Of a stretch of 64,000 nt of DNA, positions 1 to 11,723 are shown in pieces. The DNA is from Breviolum minutum Mf 1.05b.01 (taxonomy: Eukaryota; Sar; Dinophyceae; Suessiales; Symbiodiniaceae). The DNA lies in NCBI GenBank assembly GCA_000507305.1, contig DF239124.1:129948-193947 (forward strand), given 5' to 3'. Both the position numbers and the translations under genes were made by a program. Below the pieces are notes generated by a model that was given only the letters and a program-made list of their open reading frames with translations, made no database searches and was not told where the DNA came from. Position 1 is the stretch's first letter. Each line of letters starts with the position of its first letter.

Positions 1-126
1 GGACTTCCATCCCCTTCCCCTCCGTTTCTTCGCCTCCGGCAGCATCGCTCGAACATCTTCTGGGTTCGGCCCTAGTGCCGCACAACAGAGATGCCTCGGT
101 GGTACCCATGGGGCTGATCCCAAAAA

Positions 127-224
127 CTAGTTGGTGGTTTCAACCCATTTGAAAAATATTAGTCAAAATGGGAATCATCCCCAAATGGGAGTGAAAATAA
201 AAAATATTTGAAACCACCACCTAG
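127..224. repeat. MITE-like foldback, family A copy 1
   Basis: The ends are inverted: CTAGTTGGTGGTTTCAA on the left and TTTGAAACCACCACCTAG on the right, about 98 bp overall. Two further copies with the same ends occur at 12358 and 63538. There is no coding capacity, so this looks like a non-autonomous DNA element. Target-site duplications were not resolved. Confidence 0.75.
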
Positions 225-988
225 AAAATTGCTTTTTTTAAAAAAATGTCCTCGTCTTACTTATGACATGGTTTGATGACATGGTTTGTGATGAATGTTT
301 GCTTGATTACATCACTCAAGCTTGTGGTGATGTGGCAAAAATCCTTTTGAAGTTGTTGGGGACGATGCTTAAACCACAGCATGTGTGGGACATAGAGCAA
401 ACCCCACAACAAGGGGCGAGAGTTTAGATTTGAGAGACAAGATGTGTTTTTTGTGCCAGTGTCAATTTGAAGAAGGACGTCAACAACAAATATTCATACA
501 CTGAGCAACCTCCGAATGATACATTGAGAGAATGGGAGAGTGTTTTTCCCTCGTAAATCATGTTGATGACAAACGTGCGGCCTCTCAAAATTCACCTGAA
601 GCATCCATTCATGTTGTTTCCGTTGTTTCCGCTTCCGGATGCTTCCGGCTTCAAAAAAAAATCCTCCATGCTACTCCAACTGGAATCCTTCAAACCCGTT
701 GGATTGAAGGCACTGATGGACAAGCCACCCGTCAGCAAGCGGTTGATTATTCAATACCTTATGAATTGAGGAGTGTCTTGTCGTCATCACAACCGTTATT
801 TTTGAAATGTTGCCGCATCATGAAACCCAGAATCTGCCGGGCCTAAGGGATGCGAAATGTGAGTTTAGTGGGAAGATTCAAGGAAGATGTCAAGTTTAGC
901 CGTTACGGAAGCGTTTCTTTTTGAAAGGAGCTACTGGATTTCCTGCGAAAGTGGGTTTTGTAGATGGGTCCCATAGTATGATTCCGTT

Positions 989-1089
989 ACCCTCTGGTAG
1001 ACTAACATAGCATGGGATATCCCCATTTTCAATAGGTTATACGTCTTCAAAGGGTCCATGTTCCATTGCTATGTTAGTTTACCGGAGTG
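989..1089. repeat. MITE-like foldback, family B copy 1
   Basis: Left end ACCCTCTGGTAGACTAACAT and right end ATGTTAGTTTACCGGAGTGT are imperfect inverted repeats around the shared core ACTAACATAGCA. The inner sequence (ATATCCCCATTTTCAATAGG) closely matches the copy at 14448, which places both in one subfamily. Confidence 0.75.
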
Positions 1090-1266
1090 TACTTTATTGA
1101 ACTTCAACTCAACAGTTCCAAGTAAGGGTCGTATTGCGGGACTCTCGTATGATTTTTTTCTTCCCCGAAAACCAAAATGTTGAAATGAAAAAAATGGGTG
1201 GTTTGAACGGATTTTTTTCCTTCTTCCAGTCGGTTCGTTTTCGGAGAGTACCCTTCCTCCCATACT

Positions 1267-1377
1267 CATGGTTCAGCGGAAAATAGGAGTAGCTCCAATA
1301 TCAAATATCAATTTCCTTTCAATGGAAAATCAAAGGAAACTGATATTGGAGATACTCCCATTTTCCGCTGAACCATG
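1267..1377. repeat. Foldback repeat D with long arms
   Basis: The arms start CATGGTTCAGCGGAAAATAG and end with the near-perfect reverse complement finishing CCGCTGAACCATG, with further pairing around CTCCAATATCA. About 111 bp long and almost fully self-complementary. Only one copy is in the window. This could be a MITE or a hairpin-forming element. Confidence 0.7.
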
Positions 1378-3329
1378 ATTATGGGAGAAAGAAAGGGTAC
1401 ACCTCTTTTTTCTGCTTAAAACAACTATCCAACTGCTCCAAAGCAACTGTGGAATCTTTGGCAACTCTTTTTGCTCCATGCCATTTGCCTGGAGCCAAGA
1501 TGGTGGTTCACCGCTGAGGTCGTCAAACAACACCCCGACTTGCTAGCTAGGAGTACCTTCGAGAATCTTTGACGTTAAAAGGTCAAGGTTCAAAAACGCT
1601 TGGACCGAGAGAGAGAGAGCGTTTTTGAAAAGCCTGCAATGTCATCATGATCATCATAGATCATCTCCCAGATTTCTCCCATTGACTTTAGAAAGCCAGG
1701 CCTGAAATACCAGCAAAGCTAGCGCAGCTAGAAAAAAAGCTTTCATGACAACGCCTTTGGCGTTGTCAAAAATGGAAAGCGATCTTTGTAAGAAAAAATT
1801 GTCAAGGAAAAAACTGTTCAATAGATCTTTCGCAAGCGAGACGCTTTAATTCTACATTATGAAGGCACCTCATCATCAGAATCTTTTAATAGCTCAACTT
1901 GCAATCTGTTCATGACCGAAAAATATCAATGCAGCGTGTTGGACTGTTTAGTCTTCATCTCTTACATGAATTGGTTTTTTGAAAATTCCGATCTACATGT
2001 GAAGCTTGACATCAAAAACAGACACGGGCCAGAGAAGGCAAACAGGATGTAAAACAGCCAACGAGTCGCAACTTGTAGCTTTTACACACCTGGGTGAAGC
2101 TCATTTTCCTTCCAACCAAAAAAGAGCTGCAGTGTCTCTCACTTTCCCGCAGACAATTTCACTCTCCCAGATGCAAACCTTTTGACCCTTTTCATTTTCT
2201 CATCCTGGCAGAAGGCCGAGCCCAATATCTGGGGCTTTTTTGGCGTAGCAGTCAAGAAGCTCACGGTCAAAGTGCACCGGAAATCGTGCCCTGCAATGCA
2301 GGAGCTTGATTCGCAAGGGATGAGATGTACATCCTTTTGTAGAAACAAAAAAAACCAAGGAGAATGACGTTTTCTGGAGCTTAAATCCAATACGTTTCCA
2401 ATTCCAATTTATCTACAACTTCTATGAAAAATGCTGCTAAAATTTTGACAAGGTTAAGCATCATAAACAGCCGCTTCATATTACATACATCTGATTTTTC
2501 TTCAACCATCTCGAGATGTTCAACTCAGAAAAACAAAAAAAAACGTGTGTTTTCTTCAACCCCACCGGTGAAATTTCTAACGGAAAAAATATCCCACCCA
2601 AAAAACTGCATGTATTCTCTGATTGCTGGGCCTGTGTTGTTGCACCTTTGTTGGGTTCAACCAGGGATTCATCTTCGAGGCCATGCCAATGTTGTACATG
2701 GCCTCAAGGTTTCCAGCACTAAAATGGTGATCAACAATTTTCCCCGGGTGATTTTGGGGGAAGGTATGAAAATGTCAAAACCTGAAAACATCCAGGTTTT
2801 TAGGAAATTATGATTTTTTGTCCAAACTGTTTTCAAAGGCAACGACTATTTTATAGTTACAGAAGAGAATGATTTTTTTTTTCGAAAAAGGTGTTGGGCA
2901 CAGCAATGTCAAGCATCAAAGAACCAAAGCTTTGCAACAATTCTGCGCCGAGATCAAAGCAATCATTTACTTCCGCATGAGCACACAAGTCAAATACCAT
3001 ACCCAGCCACCAGCCGAAATTGAAATATCCCCTTTGATTGTGCCCAACAAACATGTGCATACCCATTTTATGAATCCAACATGTCTATGAAAAAAATCAA
3101 GTTCAGCTGTATGTGGTCTGAATGCAACTGGCTGAAGCCACGGCTGAGCGAGAAGAACTGTACAGAAATCCTGAAAGTCCAGTTTCACCATTCCAAATGT
3201 TACTTGATGATCTCACTTGTAGTTTACTGAGCAATTTTTGCCTTGACTTCCAGGCCTCAAAAATCGGACGGTTTATCCGGTGGATCAAACATTGGTCAGG
3301 GATTCTGAGCCCAAACCAAGCTCTTTCCA

Positions 3330-3644
3330 TCAATTCACATCATCGAAGCTGCGTGGTGAGTCGCCGTATTCACTGTTGACCTCGGTGCGATACTTCAGCT
3401 TGAGTCGCTTCACGTTGCTCTTCTTCTGCCTTTCCGATGCCAATTGCTTGATGCAGTCGCGAAGGAGATTTTCATCCTCCACCCGCACCCAGACTTGAGC
3501 GTAGTAACGTGGCTCGGTGGAGGCTGGTTGTTCCATGTGAACTGGGCGACATTGAGACTGAGATGTTCGAATAAATTGAAGTATGGTTTCAACCAGGGTC
3601 ATACCTTGTGGTTTGACAAGATTGTCTGCCTCCAATAAAACCAT
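3330..3644 (-). CDS. Candidate exon downstream of Hsp70-like ATPase
   Basis: A 104-codon open stretch, rich in Lys and Arg toward its end (SERQKKSNVKRLKLKYR). It lies in the same reading frame as the Hsp70-like exon upstream but is separated from it by an in-frame TGA at 3678. A small intron, a changed frame or a broken gene could explain the stop. I do not recognise a domain. Splice edges are not resolved. Confidence 0.4.
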   Translation of the reverse strand: MVLLEADNLVKPQGMTLVETILQFIRTSQSQCRPVHMEQPASTEPRYYAQVWVRVEDENLLRDCIKQLASERQKKSNVKRLKLKYRTEVNSEYGDSPRSFDDVN

Positions 3645-3677
3645 TGAATGGCCAAGACCGCCTTGACATTGTGGAGG

Positions 3678-4964
3678 TCAAGGAAGGACTTGACTGCCCT
3701 GACTGCGCCTGGAATGCCCAAGGATTTCCTTGTAGATCCTTGTCAATTTCAGGGGCCCACAAAACTGATTCGCATCATGCCGGCAATCGTCAACGCTAGG
3801 TTTCTCCAAGGACCAACAAGAGTTGTATCTTGGGTGTGCCACGGGAAAGTCATCATTAAGGACCTGTATAAGTGAGGTCTGCATGGTCTGAACCTCTCTT
3901 TCCATTTTTTTCTTTCTACCAAGCTTCGGGAACCTTCCCAGCTTCCTCCCGGCCTCCTCCATGTTCTCGAGTCTCAAAGCCTCAACTTCTTCCCGTAAAG
4001 CCAGTTCTTCCCGGACCTTGCACAATACAAGCCCCAAGCTTAAAGAGTCGTAGCTCTCTACTTGAACCCGTTCCTCTCCAAGATACCACTGGCGCCTCTG
4101 GGTGTCAAAAGCATAAAGGCCTCTGCTGAGGCCAAAAGGCCGGTGGAGTTCCACCACTTGTTGTTGGGGAAAGAAATCTCGGAACAACCTGTTGTCTGGA
4201 AGGCAAAAGGATGACCCTCCATCAATGACCAGAGTGACATCCTGCGGTTTCACAGCAAGACTTCCAATAGTGGTGTCGATGAGCTGTGTCAACTTATGTT
4301 GCAGTTGTTCATTCACTTTTTGGTCCAGCACCTGTTTGTCAAACGTGACCTGCACAGATTTCTTCGATCTAACATTCAAATGATAATCAAAGCTGAGATC
4401 TGTAGATCCTTTTTGAAACGCATCGCAGTAGGTGCGCTGCAGCACCAACATATTCCACTGACGGAAGATCTCTGTCTCAACGACAGGGAGGTTTTGCATG
4501 GCAAGCTCCTCTACCGCCTGGTGAAAGTCGAGCTTCAATGTCTCAAAGGTTTGATTCACTTCAAAGTCGCCATCCACAAAGCGACCCTTGTAGGCATCCA
4601 CGGAACCCTCAAAGATGCGTAGGTAAATCACGTTCTGCTGCAGCAAATTCTCGTGCCCTGCAGCAATGCCAGCTATGGAATACGCAATCTCCGGCAGAAC
4701 TCGGGAGATACTGCCCACCGAAATGCGTCGTATCTTTCCTTCAAGGAACTCTTCCACATCTTTCAACCCTTTGATGAGCTGTGTAGAGAACCAATCCACA
4801 TCTAACGGCTCTAGCTCCTCAAATCTCAAGGCCACACCGTGGATTTCAGGAGAGGCATTCACGGCATGGAGGACGGTCAAAGCCACGACACTAAATGCCA
4901 ACGGACACGGCTCTGAGGCTTGGGGTTCACCAAAACGGCGGCGGAGATTTGTAAACATGACCAA
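3678..4964 (-). CDS. Hsp70/actin-fold ATPase-like protein, fragment
   Basis: An uninterrupted stretch of about 428 codons, probably one large exon. Around residues 240-285 it carries DVTLVIDGGSSFCLPDNRLF, followed by FGLSRGLYAF. This fits the second phosphate/adenosine region of Hsp70 nucleotide-binding domains (LVGGSSRIP, then a late AVA.GAA). The preceding segment (VTFDKQVLDQKVNEQLQ) fits the IIB helices. After it comes a charged coiled coil (about 315-365) ending in a basic RKKKMERE patch. The N-terminal phosphate-1 loop (GIDLGTT type) is not visible, so upstream exons are missing or unrecognised. GGSS keeps the Gly pair while the rest is divergent, so an atypical Hsp70-like protein rather than a canonical chaperone is likely. 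The start methionine is uncertain. Confidence 0.55.
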   Translation of the reverse strand: MVMFTNLRRRFGEPQASEPCPLAFSVVALTVLHAVNASPEIHGVALRFEELEPLDVDWFSTQLIKGLKDVEEFLEGKIRRISVGSISRVLPEIAYSIAGIAAGHENLLQQNVIYLRIFEGSVDAYKGRFVDGDFEVNQTFETLKLDFHQAVEELAMQNLPVVETEIFRQWNMLVLQRTYCDAFQKGSTDLSFDYHLNVRSKKSVQVTFDKQVLDQKVNEQLQHKLTQLIDTTIGSLAVKPQDVTLVIDGGSSFCLPDNRLFRDFFPQQQVVELHRPFGLSRGLYAFDTQRRQWYLGEERVQVESYDSLSLGLVLCKVREELALREEVEALRLENMEEAGRKLGRFPKLGRKKKMEREVQTMQTSLIQVLNDDFPVAHPRYNSCWSLEKPSVDDCRHDANQFCGPLKLTRIYKEILGHSRRSQGSQVLP

Positions 4965-4979
4965 GGTGAGGCTGTGAGG

Positions 4980-6570
4980 CTGGCGGTTTTTCTTGATGAT
5001 CCAATTCTGAAAAGCTTTGTGAGTCTGGAAGATGTCAGCAATTTAATGATCCATAAATGGACGTTTGGACTTAGAAAAGTCGAGTTTTTCTTGCTGTTTT
5101 TTGGTATCAAACAGTTAAAAGCTCATTCCAAAAGTGTTTGTTTCAAAAAAAAGTCTGTGGTTTCCCAGCAATGCCCTCTTCAAGCTTCTCATTCAAGGTC
5201 TGAACTGAATCCTTGGTGCTTCAGACATGCCAGAAAGGCCAGAAAATGACAAGCTTCAACTGAAATTGACACAAAAAAGGTCACAAAACCTCCTCTGAAA
5301 TTGCTGACCAGGCGCGACATAGACCTTGGGTATGTTGGGAAACGCAGACTGAAACCAAATCCAGCAAATCAAGCGCATGAAATTGCACAGTGCGAAGGTT
5401 TCTTTGTCACGTTTCAAATGCTCCGGAAAAACAAAAAAAACGTAACTTGAATCCATCATACTGAAAACGTTTCAGAGCTGACATCAAGATGGGGTGTTTC
5501 AACATGGGTTAAAACGATAGATGGGAAGATCCACCAAACCAAATCACTTTTGTCTTGGAAACAGAGGTCCTTTCATCTGCATGGGAAGGTTTCTCCACTT
5601 TCTGTGACCCTTTGTTCCGACCGGTCATCATCCATCCCCAAATTCCTCCCGAATATTGTGGGGGTCTTTTTTTTGGTATCCAAAAACGACCCTGAAACAC
5701 CCATGAGACCACAAAAATCAATGAACAAACGTGTTCAAAGAGAAGAAAAACAGACCTAAGAATGCCAACAGGCCCCCCAAACACCAAACCCATCTACAAA
5801 TAGAAGTTCTTCAAAGGGTTCATAATATCTTTCTTTAAAGATGAAGCCACATTTCTCTCGGCTCCACCAAGACACATTGTTATTGTTGTTGAAGTTCATG
5901 GTGCCACATGCCAATTTCAAACGACGCAGTTCCAGTTGTAAAAACAAGAGCCGGCTCCGACCATTGCGGTCCTGGAGTGCAGGGGGGGGAAGGGGAAACC
6001 GCTATCTCTTTGGTCGGATTCCGGCGGATTTTTCCTCCCGGCTGGTTGTTCAATGAGGGGAAAAAACCCAGTGATCCAGAAAAAAGATCCTACCAAAAAC
6101 AGAAGATTTCGCGAAGCTTGGGATGAACTTTTGCACATTCATTACTGGTGTGTTAGCGTGGTCCATTCATAGTGAAACCGCTTTTTTTGGTGAGTTGAAA
6201 GGTGACCATTCAAGAAAAACCGCCTTTTTTCTATTCTGTTCTATTCTTAAACAGGGAAATATGGTGAGTTTGGATGATTTACAGTAAGCCATAAGTTTTT
6301 GGACATTCCATTTTCGGAAGCGCAAGACGAAGAACGTTCAAGTTGGTATGACTTGGCTAGTTCGGAGTCCCCTGAAACAGTTGGGCCGCCTTCAAGGAAG
6401 AATCCTCTTCCAACCAACATGGATGAGGCTGGAAAGTGAATCCAGAAAAGGCTTGGAAATGGATTTAAAAAGGCTGAAATTCGAATTTAATCCAGAGTCT
6501 GTAGACCCAGGCCTCCACAACAATTCACTACGCTAGAATTTGGTTTCAATCCCCCCGTGAAGTCTCCCTA
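4980..6570. other. Intron or intergenic sequence, nothing firm
   Basis: No exon here is convincing. A minus-strand open stretch at 5256-5459 has protein-like composition but no motif and unclear splice sites. It could be an upstream exon of the Hsp70-like gene. Confidence 0.4.
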
Positions 6571-6582
6571 TAGCAGCACCTT

Positions 6583-7013
6583 TTAGGACTGTGCTTCACG
6601 TTTGTTGCGTTTTGCGGCTTGCACATCCGCTTCAAGCGGCTGCGTAGCCTCATAGTGCCTACCCTTCAGGTAAAAGGCCAAGACAACAGGGTGTCCCCAA
6701 GCAGAACGATCTATTGTCTCTGGGGGCTCAAAGTCAAATGTGTAATCACCAGAGCAATCAGATATGATTCTGAGCGGTCGCAGCAAGAGATGGCTGGCAG
6801 CCATGCAACAAAGGTCGTCTGCGTAAACACCGTCACGCTCCAGATTTAGCACATAATCTTCATACGACTTGAAGTACGTGTCGCGCCATTGCGCAAACAC
6901 ATTTGGAAAAGTACGAAGATGTGTGCACATTTCCCACCCACAAGACACAGGGGGAGGGGGGAAGGGGGTCAAGATGGGTACATTACATTGGGTGGGGGTG
7001 GGGGTTGGTGCCT
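6583..7013 (-). CDS. OTU-family cysteine protease, C-terminal exon
   Basis: Terminal exon ending in a stop after REAQS. The acceptor is probably TTTGGCAG just upstream. A proline-rich lead is followed by the second half of an OTU fold: a helix FAQWRDTYFKSYEDYVLNLE, then DGVYADDLCCMAASHLLLRP and LRII, then a strand ending YLKGRHYEAT, where the His is the expected catalytic histidine of OTU deubiquitinases. The catalytic Asp-Gly-x-Cys half is not visible and should lie upstream on the minus strand (above 7.1 kb), split by introns or lost. The function in this family is ubiquitin-chain cleavage. That function is inferred from the motif order alone. Confidence 0.6.
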
Positions 7014-7030
7014 GCCAAACCTGGATCATA

Positions 7031-7079
7031 AATATATATAATTTATATTTATATATACAGCATATATATATATANGTAG
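7031..7079. repeat. TA-rich microsatellite at an assembly gap
   Basis: Imperfect (TA)n tract containing a single N at 7075, so its true length is unknown. Confidence 0.85.
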
Positions 7080-7289
7080 ATGGAGGCTCAAATTCGAATT
7101 TAAACCCATTTGGATTTGAAATCCAGTCCTATTCAACCAACATTGCTTTTCGAGGGCAACGAAACCAATGTTAGTGGTTTAAAAGAGATTCTTGGTTTTG
7201 TTTCATGTCTAAAATTAAAAAACGAACAACTTGTGGTGTTTTTCTTGTTTCGGGCATGGATATGTTCAACTTCGGGTGTTCGTATTCTT

Positions 7290-7412
7290 GTTCGTTTCTC
7301 CCGGGAGAAATGTCCGGCAGTCCGGCAGTGGATGAAGTAAAGCCAAGCCCTTCATCAAGGATACAAGTGTTCGCAGTGGAGCACCTTTCTCCAGATGAGC
7401 GTGGTAGCTCTC
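7290..7412 (-). CDS. Candidate exon upstream of the OTU exon
   Basis: An acceptor-like ACCTTCAAG precedes GAGAGCTACCACGC on the minus strand, and two frames stay open. One reads ESYHAHLEKGAPLRTLVSLM, which looks protein-like. The 3' edge is not defined. It may belong to the OTU-like gene; I do not recognise it. Confidence 0.3.
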
Positions 7413-8098
7413 CTTGAAGGTTTTCTGATGGTTTTGGTTGGTCCAAAAAAAAAGGTTTGCTGTTTTCGGAAAGTTGACAATGCGTGAAACACAAATATGT
7501 AAGGTGCCAAAAAGAAAGGGGAACGAGAAATCATGGATATGGAAATAACATCAACTTTCAAATCCCTTCTTGTCCCATATGGATCCAAAGGTTGATGTTG
7601 TTCCATTGGTTTTTCTCAAATGAATGTATATAGCAAGCCTATGGAACAACATCTACCTACGGTAACTGATGGTTGAGTTTGCAGTCCAAAAACAGCCAGG
7701 TGAAGTGGCTCTTCATAAAAATATGTTTCTACACCGGTTGCTCAGAGGCTTACCGATTCATCTATATACTTATATACATATTGAAGCCCAAGTGAAGGCC
7801 AAATATCCAAAACAAGGCCGAAATTCCAATCAAAACAATGGGGCCCCATTTGGGTTCTAGGTATAGCCCGTCGTCACCTTCGAGCCTTTGAAGCCAGCTT
7901 CCATGCCGTGAAAAACGCATGGAATTGGTGTCTTTGGAACATATTTCATGGAGCAGGAGTGGAATGACATCACTAAAAAGGGCAACACCCAAAGGTGTGG
8001 GGAAACTCAAATGTGAAAGGAAATTCAGGGAAATGCAGAGTCTAGGGCATCAACTACAGAATAAGCACACCCTTTTTTCACCACCAGAAAAGCCCACC

Positions 8099-8233
8099 CT
8101 ACTTGGAAGATCATCCCATTTAGTAAGTTAGTAACCCCCATTTATACATTTAGGCCATTTGGTCCCACAACCCCCCAAATCTAGGGGAACTTACGATCAC
8201 CATAGTTAACCTAACTGGGATGATCCTCCAAGT
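8099..8233. repeat. Foldback repeat H
   Basis: The left arm CTACTTGGAAGATCATCCCA pairs with the right arm TGGGATGATCCTCCAAGTAA, and the inner bases GTTAGTAAC / GTTAACC extend the pairing. About 135 bp, one copy seen. It is MITE-like. Confidence 0.65.
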
Positions 8234-8250
8234 AAGCCATAGTCAACTGA

Positions 8251-8324
8251 CTGCACCAAGGGGCAAAAAGGCGCAGTAGCGTCTCGGTGCGCGACACGTT
8301 ATATCTTCGGCATGGCGGCACGCC
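8251..8324 (-). CDS. Small GC-rich candidate exon
   Basis: The minus strand shows CATTTGGCAG then a GC-rich open segment reading GVPPCRRYNVSRTETLLRLF. The base composition stands out from the AT-rich surroundings, as exons do elsewhere in the window. No family recognised. It starts about 18 bp beyond foldback H. Confidence 0.3.
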
Positions 8325-8661
8325 CTGCCAAATGCAGTCAGCCTTGGAGGTGAACACGAAAAAAATTAAGCATCTTAGGTGAGCCACAAAAAAATCCCTC
8401 CAAAAAAATCCCTGAAATCCTGGTTGGTTCATAAGGATCCTTATAATGGTTCATTATATAGTCCCAATATAATTGGAGAGTAAATAATCCCCATTATATA
8501 ACTGGAAAAACAACCTTCATTGCTTAGGTGCGGAAATGGATGGTCAATGGATTCTTTTTTTACACACACCCCGAAAACTAACGACTGGAGGGATCCAAAA
8601 TGATGGTAGCCTTGGAAAAAGGTGGGTGGCACCTTTGAAATAGGGCCACTTTTTTGGGATC

Positions 8662-8766
8662 TACTGTTGATGGACAAAATCCTGCACCACCAAGGATCAT
8701 GATTATCCCATTATTTATAGGGTTTTAACCATCCCAGGTGGTGCAGGATTTCGTCCATCAACAGTA
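8662..8766. repeat. MITE-like foldback, family C copy 1
   Basis: 105 bp with ends TACTGTTGATGGACAAAATC and GATTTCGTCCATCAACAGTA. The inner sequence CATTATTTATAGGGTTTT is shared with the other copies. All well-preserved copies begin and end with TA, which fits a 2-bp TA target duplication like that of Tc1/mariner-derived MITEs (inference). Confidence 0.8.
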
Positions 8767-11121
8767 TGTTAGATTTCTGGGGTGTATATTAGATATATAC
8801 CCAGGAAGTCCAGTTTGATTAAATCTGGCTGCTTGGTAGGATCGGGAATCCCTTACATTGCTCATCCTAAAGACTATTCTTTGTTTGGTCTTGGACTTCC
8901 AGGGAATAGTCAAGAAGCATTTATCATGAATCCCAGCTTCTTCATGGGTACATGAATGCCTTTCTGTTCAGCAAAGCACCACTGGATTTCTACAGCATTT
9001 TGAGGGTCCCAAATGAACTAGTTCAGTTCGGTGGAGATTTTCCAACTGGGCTGGGTGTACCTATAACTCTTCAAAGAAACACTTCAAAATCGAGCCAATA
9101 TGAATCAAAACCCACCAAAATATTGGGAAGTACCGAAAATACTTGGTAGCTTCCAATTTTAGGAGCTTCTTCAAAACACTTCATGACATGTTCAAGATGT
9201 GTTGATACTTGATACCATGGATACTTCTGCGATTCCCCGGAACGAAGGTACGAGTGAATCAAGGATAAGAGAAGATGGGGTAAGCCAAATCGCCAGGAGT
9301 TTCAGGTACCTAAAATGGCGGCCAATGTACCAAAACTGCAGCTGTTTTGGGATGGGGATTCCCTTATATAAGCCGTATCCATGCAGCTTACATAGGTGAG
9401 GATATACCTCCATTTTACATGCCTGAAAACTTTGGGAAGAATATCCCAACTTAGCAACAGCCCAAATGTGCTAGGAGCAGTACCCATTCTGTATGGGATT
9501 GAAAAATTGCGCTGTTTTCCTGATGGTTTACAATTCCGTTCGTTTTTCTTTAAAAAAATGCTGGAACTATACCTTCATCCAGAAATATTCACCATACTTT
9601 GGGATTACCAATGCGCAAAACATGTTTTATGGAAAACATTCTGATCCCTATACATTCTCAGCCTTTACTTTCTGGCATCCTGGCTAGGGGAAGGTAATCT
9701 CAAACTAGAATGATTCTCTAATTTCAGGTACCATAGTTCAACAGCTCGCCCCTGCAAAATGTTTTCAGGGGCAAACTTGCTGTTAAACTTACAGGTAGTC
9801 CCGACCCCATCCTAAGAATTCATCAAATTCATCGAACTATTCAGTTTGTCTGCCAGTTCGTCCAAGTTACATCATAAATACTATCCAGTTCGGTGCCTTA
9901 GGAGAACTCCAGAAGGTGAAAATCACCGTTGAAACCGGGAAAGACCATGCGAAAGGAAACCCGTTTTTCGTGAATATCGAACCTGAAAACTTACATCCAG
10001 ATTTCAGGCTGCGGCTGTTTTAGCCAACTTTTGGATATGTGCACCTGATGATTCTTGAGGGACAAACAAATCTGAACCTAACGGGTGGTTGAATTGCTAA
10101 GTACTTAGTGAGGATATTCTTGAAAATCCATTGGTTCAACCGATATGGTCCATCAACCATATCACTTGTATCGAGATGTGAATAGCATCTTATACCACTG
10201 AAAGAAACTCATACCACCCCTAAGCCAATCGAGATACGAAACATGGACACCAGCTCTGAAGTGGGAAGCAGGTCATGTACGCAGCTGTACATACCACGAA
10301 AGGCTTGACCTCGAATCGTTTCAAGAGTTTGGAACCAGTCTCATGGAGTCATCAAGGGGAAATGTTTCGACTCGATGATTCCCTGAAAACAGCCGTCATC
10401 CCAAAAAACCAACAAAAAAACACAAACAAAACAAACATGTGTGTGGTAGGTAGGTTTCTTATCACAAAAAATGCTCCATTCAACCAGTGTGATTACAACA
10501 ATCATAGAGGTGAAAATGATTTGGTGACATCCTTAGAGATCTCCCTAGAAGTGTTGCTGATGAACGAGGCCTAGAAGTCCTAGTGTTAAGAAGCCGTTTA
10601 CCGAAATTTCCCAAATTTCCCCACGAGTTGGAAAAAAACAACAGAATCACGGCCGGCCGTAATTCATCCAGCTGAATTTGAGGGTTGGAGGTGGACAAGA
10701 ATACTCCCTTACTTCAGCTCCATTTTCCAATAAGGCATGGATAAGCTTGTTATTTTTTTTGCTCAGATGAATATAGATCTTCACATTCAAACAAAATGGG
10801 GGGCCCCGTTTCAACCTCTTAGCATGGTGACTATAGCCCGTTCCTGAACTATTTTCCGTCCGTTGGATGAGATCCTTGACTACTTGAAGACTTGTTAAAC
10901 CCTGGCCATATTGGCTGTGGTATCATGAATTTTGTTGGAGTCCTGTCGAACAAAATCCAACGAATTACTCAACCCACCTAATAGTGTGAGAATCTCATAA
11001 AAGAAGGTTTTTTTTCGAAGGTGAGATTTCACCAACCAATCCCTTCCCCCCAAAAAAAAACACAGAACAGTTTCGCCCCTGAAAGCCATGATGGGACTGG
11101 AAGACTAGTTTGCCTTTTATG

Positions 11122-11278
11122 GTCTACTTGGATGTCCCAGGAAGTTAGTAAATGGTTAGGATCAGTGGGTTGTAACCCCAATATACCCCATTTATATCCA
11201 TCCAAAAAGGTAGGTGAAACAACCCATTGGAATCCTACCCATTAACTGTTAAACTTCCCCGGGACATCCAAGTATACA
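11122..11278. repeat. Foldback repeat G
   Basis: The left arm TACTTGGATGTCCCAGGAAG pairs with the right arm CTTCCCCGGGACATCCAAGTA, and a second inner pair is CAGTGGGTTGT / ACAACCCATTGG. About 157 bp, single copy in the window. Confidence 0.65.
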
Positions 11279-11392
11279 GGTACCACGGGGAAACAACGAA
11301 CTTCGGCGGGCGTTGATCTGCAGGCCTGCATCAACCTCCATCTCCATCAGACCTACCTCCTGGAGCCAGGCTTGGCAGCCTCACTTTAGCTG

Positions 11393-11524
11393 TACAAGAA
11401 GGGGCCCCCCCGGCCCGTTATAAGGTAGTTATAACCCCAGCAAACCCTACTTAACCATGGTTGTAAATGGGTATAACTAGGGATAAATCCACTGAAAATA
11501 GTAATTAGGGGGCCCCATCTTGTA
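11393..11524. repeat. Foldback repeat J with GGGGCCCCCC ends
   Basis: The left TACAAGAAGGGGCCCCCC and right GGGGGCCCCATCTTGTA arms are near-perfect inverted repeats around an AT-richer centre. About 132 bp, single copy. Confidence 0.65.
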
Positions 11525-11625
11525 GGGGATGACATCTTACCTAGGGATATCTAGGGATGCTACTAAGCCATGAAATAAGGATCCCTATGAAACCCAACCG
11601 GTATTACGTGGAATGTGGAATGTCA

Positions 11626-11723
11626 TACTCTTGATGGTTCCTGTTGAAATCTACCATTAGTTACAGGGTTTAGACTACATCCCAAGTGATTAGCCGGATT
11701 TCTTTTATCAATAGTAATGGATC
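11626..11723. repeat. Decayed family C copy 2
   Basis: Begins TACTCTTGATGGTTCCTG, has the internal motif TTACAGGGTTTAGACTACAT and ends GGATTTCTTTTATCAATAGTA. It aligns over its length with the copy at 15243 but has many substitutions, so it is older. Confidence 0.55.

Larger units (their letters stand above)
225..3300. other. Gene-poor stretch with foldback repeats
   Basis: Apart from two foldbacks (989-1089 and 1267-1377) I see no convincing gene here. Short open frames occur on both strands (for example 532-846 on plus, 104 codons), but they overlap each other in several frames, lack clear splice context and show no recognisable motif. Homopolymer runs of A and T are common. Confidence 0.5.

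Noticed and set aside
2424..2813. Plus-strand frame of 129 codons starting at Met
   Set aside because: Low-quality composition, overlapping alternative frames and no motif; it sits in a repeat-rich gene-free tract.
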